A DNA stretch of 64,000 bases, taken from positions 868,001-932,000 of the forward strand of contig NZ_CP107254.1 in the NCBI RefSeq assembly GCF_029229925.1. The letters are read 5' to 3'. The translations under genes and the position numbers were made by a program. Shown here piece by piece: positions 42,111-49,434 of this stretch. Below the pieces are notes generated by a model, which was given only the letters and a program-made list of their open reading frames with translations, was not told where the DNA came from and searched no databases. Source of the DNA: Halorhabdus sp. BNX81. GTDB taxonomy: Archaea; Halobacteriota; Halobacteria; Halobacteriales; Haloarculaceae. Each line of letters starts with the position of its first letter. The first letter of the stretch is position 1.

Positions 42111-43018
42111 GCTGGCACCTCGGCGGCTTCGATCCCGTACTGTGTTTCGATCCCTTCGGCGATGTCGAGAAAGACCGATTCCATGTCTACCGATTGCTCG
42201 TAGGCGAAGATAGATGTGCCGGCCGAGAACGCCCGCTGGAGGGCGACCCGCTTGCGGACCTCCCAGATCGGATAGTCCTCGAACACCGTCTCGAGCCATT
42301 CGAGCATGGCCGTGTCTTCGTTGGTCTGCTCGACGCGGTTGGCGACGACGCCCACCGTATCGACGTCGATGTCGACCTGGGATTCAAGCGCGGCGATCTG
42401 ATCGACGAGGAGTTCGATGGCCCGCTCGGAACTCGCCTCAGTCAACGCCGGCACGAGCACGCTCCTGGCTGCGTAGATCGCCGTATCGGTTAGTTTCCCG
42501 TAAAACGGCGGCGAGTCGATGATAATGACGTCGTATTCCGGCTTGACTGTCGACAGCGCCAGATCAAGCAGTTCCAGTGCGTGATCGCCGGGCACCGTCT
42601 CGGGTGTTACGTTGATCGCGAGCGACGATAGCGCCGCCGGGTCGATATCGACTGTCGGATCGGTGTTCGCCCACGCCATGAGGTCGGCGATCGTCAGTTC
42701 GTGTTCGGCCTGGAGGAGATCGACGCTGCTGGGAACGACGTCCATCTCCTCGTGTTCGACGATCAGGTCATCGATGGACGATCGCATCTCTCGGTCGGTC
42801 AGGACGTCGAACAGCGTCGGCGGCTCGGCGTCATAGGAGTCGAGGAGGCCGAGTCCCTCGGTGGCGTTTCCCTGGGGATCCATGTCCACGAACAGAACGT
42901 CGTGGCCCCGCTCGTTGAGTGCTCCGGCGACGTTGATCGCGATCGTCGTCTTGCCCGTTCCGCCCTTCGCGTTGGTCACGCAAACAGTGGCGGGCCGGGC
43001 CGATGTGTCGCTGCTCAT
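42107..43018 (-). CDS. ParA/Soj-family ATPase
   Basis: The 303-residue P-loop ATPase has the deviant Walker A KGGTGKTT at 18-25, DMDPQGNATEGLG and the IIIDSPPF motif, as in ParA/Soj proteins that position DNA or protein assemblies. No ParB gene is near. Its partner by translational coupling is the CheW gene and the gene on the other side is FlaD/E-like, so placing of chemotaxis or archaellum complexes is a plausible task, analogous to bacterial ParC. A TATA-like box lies about 35 bases upstream (43050-43060). Confidence 0.88.
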   Translation of the reverse strand: MSSDTSARPATVCVTNAKGGTGKTTIAINVAGALNERGHDVLFVDMDPQGNATEGLGLLDSYDAEPPTLFDVLTDREMRSSIDDLIVEHEEMDVVPSSVDLLQAEHELTIADLMAWANTDPTVDIDPAALSSLAINVTPETVPGDHALELLDLALSTVKPEYDVIIIDSPPFYGKLTDTAIYAARSVLVPALTEASSERAIELLVDQIAALESQVDIDVDTVGVVANRVEQTNEDTAMLEWLETVFEDYPIWEVRKRVALQRAFSAGTSIFAYEQSVDMESVFLDIAEGIETQYGIEAAEVPA

Positions 43019-43219
43019 CGTCAGTTATCGGAACGCTCGGGTTCGATAGCTATAAAAATACGCTCGCGGGTATCAAATGCTGAAATCAGAATGGGCGCTG
43101 TCCCGCCTTCCTTCGAGTCTCTACTCCCCCGTGTCGCGGCGTTAGGGCCGTCTGACGCCCGTCACATCCCACTGCAAGATTTAACACTGAGTAGCGTAAA
43201 TGATGGAGTATCAAAACCT

Positions 43220-43717
43220 ATGTCGATCAACCCCCGGGATTACGACCTCGACGAACTCCGGAAGATGGCCCGCGAACGCGGCGGGGCCACGATTCCGGTC
43301 GGTGACGACGAGGAGGACGGATCCACGCCAGCCCCGGATTTGGACGCCGGCGGCCTGAGCGGTGACGTGCTCGGCGACGACGCGTATCGCTCCCAACTGT
43401 ACCGCCAGTTGCTCCCACTGGAAAGTATGGCCGGCGGCGACCCTGAAAAGCCCTACTTGCGTTCCCTGCCCGAAACGTACGCGGGCGAACTCATCGTCTT
43501 CGAGTGGCTATCCTACCTGCTCGAAAAAGCCGGGTTCCGTGGCGCAAACGAGGCCATCGACTACTACGTCGAGGTCAACTGGATCACCGACGATGTCGGC
43601 GACGACCTCGATGACTACCTGCTCGGCCTCGACGAGCGTTCGGCCGACGGCGATCTGACCATCGACGACCATCTGTTGAGTCTGGTCCACATCGGCAAGC
43701 TGGCGTCGATGCAATGA
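43220..43717 (+). CDS. Archaellum accessory protein with FlaD/E domain
   Basis: The 165-residue protein has an acidic N-terminal half and the archaellar D/E domain in the second half: KPYLRSLPETYAGELIVFEWLSYLLEKAGFRGANEAIDYYVEVNWITDD. In methanogens and haloarchaea this domain belongs to proteins around the archaellum motor that link it to chemotaxis signals. The ATG at 43220 is preceded by a TTTAACAC promoter-like element. It is divergent from the ParA-CheW pair, supporting a common role. Confidence 0.85.
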   Translation: MSINPRDYDLDELRKMARERGGATIPVGDDEEDGSTPAPDLDAGGLSGDVLGDDAYRSQLYRQLLPLESMAGGDPEKPYLRSLPETYAGELIVFEWLSYLLEKAGFRGANEAIDYYVEVNWITDDVGDDLDDYLLGLDERSADGDLTIDDHLLSLVHIGKLASMQ

Positions 43718-43779
43718 TCTGACGCGGTCCGTCCCGGGTCTCTGTTGTCCGTCTCTTCGTTCTTGTGGCTGTTTCCTTC

Positions 43780-43794
43780 GGAGCTGAGAGCTCC
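43780..43794. terminator. Hairpin downstream of the FlaD/E-like gene
   Basis: GGAGCT (43780-43785) and AGCTCC (43789-43794) form a six-base hairpin with loop GAG, about 60 bases past the FlaD/E-like stop and 20 bases before the symporter fragment. It may be a terminator, or one of the three-base-loop hairpins seen near the other 3'-end duplications. Confidence 0.4.
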
Positions 43795-43828
43795 TCAGCA
43801 GATGACGAAGCGTTCTTGCGCTGGCCCG

Positions 43829-43998
43829 TCAGTCATCAGCCGGGCTCTCGGCACCGGAGCCGTCGAGGCGGCGGATGCGACGCGATAGCGCGTCGTGGTC
43901 GACGGTGGACGTCGAGAGTTGCGCGGCAACGAGCGCCAGCAGCGTCGAGAGGATGAACGCGCCGGCAAAGGACGTGAGATAGAGCCCATCGGCGGCTG
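43829..43998 (-). pseudogene. 3'-end fragment of sodium:solute symporter
   Basis: The fragment matches the last 56 or so codons of the intact symporter (46083-46252), including the stop and about 14 bases after it. Most differences are silent (for example Ser, Ala and Leu codons); the residue changes lie at the upstream edge (PAADGLYL against PVADDLYL). It has no upstream coding sequence. The fragment and the intact gene enclose 2.1 kb holding an IS remnant, an AT-rich gene and a broken tenA. Confidence 0.9.
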
Positions 43999-44040
43999 GG
44001 AAGCACTTACGTCATTCGCGGCTTCACCACTCCAGCCCGC

Positions 44041-44352
44041 CTACGCCGCATACACGCGGAGCAGGCGGCGCAGTTCACGCAGCCGGAACTCTTTCTCTAA
44101 CCGGTGGAACGAACTGTAGTCCGGTGCCTCGTCAAGAGCAAACACGGCAAGAGCACCGGGCATTTCGTTGAGGGAGTCTTCAGTCTCGCGGTGACTCTTT
44201 TCAAGTTCGACGTGGTACAGAATCGGCACTCTGCACCCACTTGGCGTACCGCCCGCGCCCTCCGGCGCGGCGGGTACCTCCGGTTCGTCAACGTAGTGGG
44301 TGACTCTCTTATTCCAGCGCCTTCCATCGGGCCAATCGATCACTCCGAACAC
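44041..44352 (-). pseudogene. IS5-like (ISH) transposase N-terminal remnant
   Basis: The reading frame resembles the N-terminal helical part of haloarchaeal IS5-family transposases: EPEVPAAPEGAGG, VELEKSHRETEDSLNEMP and APDYSSFHRLEKEFRLRELRRLLR. It stops at about 100 residues, before any DDE catalytic residue. No terminal inverted repeats were found. It is a truncated, immobile leftover inside the inserted block. Confidence 0.65.
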
Positions 44353-44467
44353 AGTCCTCAGCTTGCATTCTAGTTTCTGATGGTTGTATTTGATTTCGAT
44401 AGTGGGATATAGAAAGATATAAATTTATTGCGAATCATCATCAGGATATCTGTCCGATAAGAGTGAC

Positions 44468-45199
44468 ATGATTGGTCGCCGTAAAGTGCTAAAAACGTCT
44501 GGAAAACTCCTTGCCGGAGGCGCCGTTCTCGGGACGGCGACCTCTCCAGTGAGTGCTGGTGGTGATGATCTTCATCTCGCCGAGGATTTCGAAAAGGTTC
44601 TTCATTTGTATATTGATGAGACGCATGAAGGCGCGGTTATTGACGGAATATCGGAAGTTTATCAGCCAAAGTCAGGAACCGGTCTCGATCCGGAGTATTA
44701 CCGAGTCGTGCATGTTGTCCTCGACCTCAATGCTGCGGGGTTAAATCATAATAAGGCAAGAATTCAGATAAAAGGAAAGAATGGCGCAACTATAGCCATG
44801 CTGAATAATAGAGCAGCGGTTGTTCCAAGCGGTTCTATCGGTAGCCAAAGCTATTTCATCAGTCTCGGGGCCGGAGTATCCGCTGACAGTTTAAGCGTTA
44901 CGGCTTCTCAAACTATGGCCAGAAGTGATCTGCACATTAGAAATAAGACAAAACCTGAGCAGGAGCTGTGTGATATTCGGTATGATTTTGGAGGAGATAT
45001 ACCCAGTGACTACGTTGCCATTGACGCAACGGCTGTCTTTTACGCTAACACACTAGATATAGCGGAGGAATTCGTCGAAGTTGACTGGATGGTTGATTTA
45101 AAAGACAAAAGCCATTGCGAAATCGAACCTAGGACGAATTGCTATTATGATAAAAATATCCTAGAAGGCACCAAATCCCACCATTACTTCAATCACTAA
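44468..45199 (+). CDS. Tat-exported protein of unknown function, AT-rich gene
   Basis: The 243-residue protein begins MIGRRKVLKTSGKLLAGGAVLGTATSPVSAG, a twin-arginine signal with AxA-type cleavage near 30. The mature part looks all-beta (VHVVLDLNAAGLNHNKARIQIKG, DYVAIDATAVFYANTL) with three Cys toward the end, and matches no family I know. Base composition is strikingly low in GC compared with flanking genes, with many A- or T-ending codons, and the gene lies inside a degraded insertion, so recent horizontal origin is likely. Confidence 0.7.
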   Translation: MIGRRKVLKTSGKLLAGGAVLGTATSPVSAGGDDLHLAEDFEKVLHLYIDETHEGAVIDGISEVYQPKSGTGLDPEYYRVVHVVLDLNAAGLNHNKARIQIKGKNGATIAMLNNRAAVVPSGSIGSQSYFISLGAGVSADSLSVTASQTMARSDLHIRNKTKPEQELCDIRYDFGGDIPSDYVAIDATAVFYANTLDIAEEFVEVDWMVDLKDKSHCEIEPRTNCYYDKNILEGTKSHHYFNH

Positions 45200-45590
45200 A
45201 TTGCGTGTTGAATTACTAAATATCGCCAAGATAGATCGTTAAACCGAATGCGTTGATGCGTGAGGACTTTGTTGCCAACGTCAAACCTATCGCTTCACAG
45301 AAAAACCTGTACTAGTCGGTCAAATAATCACTGGTGGGTAAGACAAATCCACCCCGTCGGAAGTGGACAGCGGATTCGCTAACTATGTCCTCGTTTCTTT
45401 GCCTCAATTTCGCATCTATCGGTAGTTATCAAATAAGTTTATTTATACGAACACGAAGGATCTGAGCGAGCTACCGGCTGTTTCTGCAGCGGCGTGACTA
45501 AAACAGCTTTGAGAACGAATATTTGCGCTTTTACCTATCTAAAGATACATTTGAAGTTGTCCGAAACTGCCTAATCTTGGGTGGCGTCGC
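45200..45590. other. AT-rich non-coding stretch
   Basis: The low-GC region continues about 390 bases beyond the Tat gene. It contains a clear TATA-like TTTATTTATAC near 45437-45447, but no gene of convincing length reads from it. It is probably part of the same foreign insert. Confidence 0.45.
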
Positions 45591-46062
45591 TCACACAGAC
45601 CTTTCCTCATCTCGCCAGGCGGCGTCCCAGAAGCGATACTCGTAGCGCGCCGAGGTCTCGAACAGCTCCCGATAGCGCTCCCGGTCCTCGGGGGTCGATT
45701 CGGCAGCGACCATGTCCATCAGGTCCAGACACCACTGGGTGAGTTCCGTGAACTCCTCGCCGGCGTAGGTTTTGATTCACTCGGCGTAACGCTCGTCGTC
45801 GGGACGGCCCTGGGCGTCAAGCCGCGTTGCGGTCTCGTTGAAGCCCCACAGGGCAACAGCGCAGCTACCGTGTCTCCAAACGTCCCGATAGCGGCCGTCC
45901 GCACAAGGAAGTCCGTATGCCCCTGGACCGTCGGCGGCTCGGTCGCTTCGAGTTCCGCCTCGCTGATCCCGAAATCGGCGGCGTACTCGCGGTGGAGATC
46001 CATCTTGGTGTTAATTGTCGCGTCGAGCAGTTCGGCGAAGCGCCCCATCTGAGCGAGCGACG
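45591..46062 (-). pseudogene. Broken tenA (thiaminase II) copy
   Basis: From about residue 64 to the C terminus it aligns with the intact tenA at 48346-49011. The first 63 codons are missing. The frame is destroyed by a Trp codon turned into TGA (45777-45779) and by a four-base loss near 45848, where the intact gene reads CATACAGGG; that loss falls just at the active-site Cys. An extra in-frame loss of three bases is also seen. Its 5' side runs straight into the sequence just after the symporter stop. Confidence 0.9.
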
Positions 46063-46082
46063 AACCCTCTTGCGCTGGCCCG

Positions 46083-47606
46083 TCAGTCATCAGCCGGGCT
46101 CTCGGCACCGGAGCCGTCGAGGCGGCGGATGCGACGCGATAGCGCGTCGTGGTCGACGGTCGACGTCGAGAGTTGGGCGGCAACGAGCGCCAGGAGCGTC
46201 GAGAGGATGAACGCGCCGGCAAAGGACGTGAGATAGAGGTCATCAGCCACTGGCAGGTTGGCTCCCACGATCGGGATTGCCGTGATGTACTCGCGAAGAT
46301 CCGGGAAGTACGCCAGGCCGAAAGCGAGTCCGGCGAGGCTGCTGAGGAGCGCGCCGGTTCCGGTCAGTCGGCGCGAGTAGAGGCCATACAGGAGCGGGAA
46401 CGCGACGGCGGCTCCGAGCAGATCCGCGAGGAAGAACAGCCGGAGGACGCTCCTGGCCCGCAGGCTGACGTAGATGGCTGCCACGGCGATGACGACGGTA
46501 AATGCCCGTGCACCAAGCGCGAGCGTCCGGTCGTCCGGATCGTCGATCAGGCGCGGCAGGTCAGCGGTCACGAGGCTCGAAAGGGCGTTGAACAGCGTGT
46601 CGACGGAACTCATCACGAGCAGCAGCGCCAGGAGGACCACGGCCAGGACGAGCCACTCGGGGAAGGCCTCGTTCAGCAACAGGAAAAACGAGAGGTCCGC
46701 GTTGTACCCCTCGCCGGCGGTCACGACGTTCGCGTGCCCGGCGGCGACGACGCCGAAGAAGGCCGCGCCGAGGACGATCAGGCCGTTTGCGAGGGACGCT
46801 CGCAGGAAGCTCCGCTCGACGGTTTCACTGTCGCTGCCGGCGTAGATACGTTGCCACCAGGTCTGGTTGATCAACTCCGCGCCGAGGATCGCAAACGAGA
46901 GCGCGAGGCCGAACTGTAACCCTGGCCAGAAGCCCGGATCCAGCAGCGTCGGGTTGGTGGCGACGATCCCATCGTAGACGGCACCGGGACCGCCCAGGGC
47001 GAACACCGCACCGGCCGCGGCGATGACGAGCAACGGCATGACGATGATCGCCTGGAGGGTGTCAGTGAAGATACTCGCCCGGAGGCCGCCATAGCCCGTA
47101 TACAGCAGGACGAACCCGCCGACCAGGACGGCGGTCTGCCACTGCGGCACGTCGGCGACCATCGCGAGCGCCCGGGAGATGCCCGTCAGTTCGGCGGCGA
47201 GGAACACGAACATGTACAGCCCACTCACGGCGAGGACGAAGGCGTACATCGACGCCCCGTATCTGGCGTGGGCGTACTCCGTCAGCGAGTGGCCGTCAGG
47301 GATGACCGCCCGGACGCGGGGACCGATCTTTGCGTAAGCGAGCATTGGCAGGGCTTCGCCGATCGCGTAGCCCACGACCGCGGCGATCCCGAAACTCGCA
47401 CCGGCCTCGGGGGCCGACAGCAGAATCCAGACGCCCATCACCGAGGCGACGAGCGTCGCCGTCATCCGTTTCTCGCCGACCGAATCGCGGGCCGTGATCA
47501 GATCCTCGACCGAGCCGACGCGACCCCGGGAGTGCAACAGGCCGAGCCCGGAAAACGCGACCAGTGTCAGGACGGTGAGTCCGAGGGCGACGCCAGTGCT
47601 CACCAT
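46083..47606 (-). CDS. Sodium:solute symporter family transporter
   Basis: The 507-residue protein has about 13 membrane helices of the SSS fold, with the typical stretch around GYAIGEALPMLAYAKIGPRVRA and the TLQAIIVMPLLVI helix. It ends an operon with two TenA-type genes (overlap of seven bases with the first), so it probably imports a thiamine breakdown product or thiamine precursor such as aminopyrimidine, used by TenA; the substrate is inferred from context only. Its 3' end has a partial duplicate at 43829-43998. Confidence 0.85.
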   Translation of the reverse strand: MVSTGVALGLTVLTLVAFSGLGLLHSRGRVGSVEDLITARDSVGEKRMTATLVASVMGVWILLSAPEAGASFGIAAVVGYAIGEALPMLAYAKIGPRVRAVIPDGHSLTEYAHARYGASMYAFVLAVSGLYMFVFLAAELTGISRALAMVADVPQWQTAVLVGGFVLLYTGYGGLRASIFTDTLQAIIVMPLLVIAAAGAVFALGGPGAVYDGIVATNPTLLDPGFWPGLQFGLALSFAILGAELINQTWWQRIYAGSDSETVERSFLRASLANGLIVLGAAFFGVVAAGHANVVTAGEGYNADLSFFLLLNEAFPEWLVLAVVLLALLLVMSSVDTLFNALSSLVTADLPRLIDDPDDRTLALGARAFTVVIAVAAIYVSLRARSVLRLFFLADLLGAAVAFPLLYGLYSRRLTGTGALLSSLAGLAFGLAYFPDLREYITAIPIVGANLPVADDLYLTSFAGAFILSTLLALVAAQLSTSTVDHDALSRRIRRLDGSGAESPADD

Positions 47607-48349
47607 GGATCCTCACCTCCGGCGTCGGTGTCCTGGCTGCCGTAGGCCGTCTCGAAGAACGCCCGCTCCAGTTCGACCGTCCGCCGGAAGAGTCGGTCGA
47701 GCCGTGCCCGGCGTCGGGGTGAGGCGGCCGCACCTTCCCGGTCGAGTTCCTCGCGCAACCACCCGACGAACGACCGGAATCCGTCGTTGGCATGGAGGTC
47801 GATCCACTCCCGCAGATAGAACGCGTCCGGGTCGGCGTCGGCCCGCGGGTCGGCCCAGGACAGGTAGACCCATTCGGCGGGGACCAGGACGGCCAGCGTC
47901 TCGGCGTAGCCACCCTCCCGGGCCGCCCGCCCGAGCAGATCCTCGAAGGCCCGGGTGGTCGCGGTCGGCTCGGGGTTGGCATATGTCGACTCCGGAACGT
48001 CCAGTGCCGCAAACGAGCGCTCGAAGTAGTCGTTCTCGTCGTCAGTCAGGACGGCGAGAAACTCGACGAGGCGCGAGCGGGCGGCCATGTCCGGCGCGTC
48101 CCCGACTGCGTGGCCGAACGTGCCGACGAGCGCATCGAGGAAGGCGTAGTCCTGCATGAGGTACCGACGGAAGACGGCGTCGTCGATCGTGCCCGCGGCG
48201 AGTTCCTCGACGAACCGGTGGTCGACGGCCGCCGACCAGTCGGGCTCCGCGCGAGCCCGGAGCCACTCGGTGAATCGCGCGTCGCCACGATCGGCGGCAT
48301 AGGACTCGAAGCTGTCCGGGACTGCCTGCGTGGGGGTGGCGTCGCTCAT
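47600..48349 (-). CDS. TenA-family protein lacking the active-site Cys
   Basis: The 249-residue protein has the TenA/THI-4 helical fold, with FRRYLMQDYAFLDALVGTFGHAV and PAEWVYLSWADPRADADPD. The position of the TenA catalytic cysteine reads LVPAEWVYLSW with no Cys, like the TenA_E branch, which uses Glu and hydrolyses a related thiamine fragment. The ATG at 48349 overlaps the stop of the other tenA (ATGA); a GTG at 48358 is less likely. The context with the Cys-type TenA and a transporter points to salvage of thiamine degradation products. Confidence 0.85.
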   Translation of the reverse strand: MSDATPTQAVPDSFESYAADRGDARFTEWLRARAEPDWSAAVDHRFVEELAAGTIDDAVFRRYLMQDYAFLDALVGTFGHAVGDAPDMAARSRLVEFLAVLTDDENDYFERSFAALDVPESTYANPEPTATTRAFEDLLGRAAREGGYAETLAVLVPAEWVYLSWADPRADADPDAFYLREWIDLHANDGFRSFVGWLREELDREGAAASPRRRARLDRLFRRTVELERAFFETAYGSQDTDAGGEDPW

Positions 48350-49011
48350 ATCGACCACGCCTCCTGCCGCCAGGCGGCGTCCCAGAAGCGATACTCGTAG
48401 CGCGCCGAGGTCTCGAACAGCTCCCGATAGCGTTCCCGGTCCTCGGCACTCGATTCAGCGGCGACGGCGTCCATCAGGTCCAGACACCACTCGGTGAGTT
48501 CAGTGAACTCCTCGCCGGCGTAGGTGTCGATCCACTCGGCGTATCGCTCCTCAGCCGGCCGGCCCTGGGCGTCCAGTCGCCTTGCAGTCTCGTTGAAGCC
48601 CCACATACAGGGCAACAGCGCGGCCACGGTGTCGCCGAACGTCCCGACGGCGGCCGTCCGCACCAGAAAGTCCGTGTACCCCTGCGTGGTCGGCGATGGC
48701 TCGGTCGCTTCGAGTTCCGCCTCGCTGATCCCGAACTCGGCGGCGTACTCGCGGTGGAGATCCATCTCGGTGTTGATCGTCGCGTCGAGCAACTCGGCGA
48801 AGCGCCCCATCCGGGCGAGTGACGGTGCTTTCCCGGCCCCAAGCGCGAACACGCGCCCGTACTCGATCAGGTAGACGTAGTCCTGGCGGACCCAGTGTTT
48901 GAAGGGCTCGGGATCCAGCGTCCCCTCGCCCAGCTGGGCCACCATGGGATGGTCGACGATGGCGTCCCAGTACTGCTCGGCAGTCGGTTCCAGATCGTCG
49001 GTGAAGCTCAT
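48346..49011 (-). CDS. tenA: Aminopyrimidine aminohydrolase / thiaminase II
   Basis: The 221-residue enzyme keeps the TenA active site: Asp44 in RQDYVYL and Cys135 in LLPCMWGF, at the same numbers as in Bacillus subtilis. It converts aminopyrimidine from degraded thiamine to HMP for reuse. I used the ATG at 49011 (MSFTDDLEPTAEQYW), 29 bases from a TATA box; the frame continues upstream only in non-coding sequence. It is the first gene of the tenA-tenA-symporter operon. Confidence 0.93.
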   Translation of the reverse strand: MSFTDDLEPTAEQYWDAIVDHPMVAQLGEGTLDPEPFKHWVRQDYVYLIEYGRVFALGAGKAPSLARMGRFAELLDATINTEMDLHREYAAEFGISEAELEATEPSPTTQGYTDFLVRTAAVGTFGDTVAALLPCMWGFNETARRLDAQGRPAEERYAEWIDTYAGEEFTELTEWCLDLMDAVAAESSAEDRERYRELFETSARYEYRFWDAAWRQEAWSI

Positions 49012-49434
49012 AGATGATGCGTGGAACTCGATCGGCTTATAACTCACTAATACTACCAAATTATACAACGAAACGAGGGTTTTCGGAGTTCCGGCCTGCC
49101 AGCATAGACACGGAGATCAGATCAAAAGCGACGGGAACGGGGAGATCTGTGACACGCCTTCGAGAATGAAAACCCACAGCCGTCGAAAATCTCCGAAAAG
49201 GAGTTCACAGGGGCTGGGAAAGCTGAGAAAGGCTAATATGGCGTAGCACGTCCAAACGACTAGTAGTCAGTAACGAGCGGGTCATCCGTCCGTCCAACAG
49301 CCTGGATGTGGACGGATCGGAACTGAAGGCCGTTTCAGGTCCCGTCTCGTGAGCAGTCACCGACCGATCCGGGTCGCTGTTCCCGTTGACAGGGCGGCGG
49401 CTGTGCGCTGTCCAGGGCGACACGGAGTCCAACA
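49012..49434. other. Divergent intergenic region, tenA / FAD oxidoreductase
   Basis: This 423-base gap separates the tenA operon from the glycerol-phosphate type cluster. It holds the tenA promoter and no gene. I searched for a thi-box (TPP riboswitch) by eye and saw no CUGAGA or P2/P4 arrangement on the tenA side. Confidence 0.5.
49036..49045 (-). promoter_or_regulatory. TATA box of the tenA operon
   Basis: On the minus strand GAGTTATAAG is centred about 29 bases before the tenA ATG at 49011, a distance that places transcription start at the start codon (leaderless). It supports the choice of that start. Confidence 0.6.

Noticed and set aside
44041..44352. Complete insertion sequence
   Set aside because: Only the N-terminal third of an IS5-like transposase is present and no terminal inverted repeats or target duplications were found, so it is a remnant.
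45256..45315. Short frame starting MREDFVANVK in the AT-rich stretch
   Set aside because: It ends after about 19 codons and shows no ribosome site or family similarity.
49012..49434. TPP riboswitch before tenA
   Set aside because: No thi-box core was visible on the tenA strand and the TATA position leaves no room for a leader RNA.
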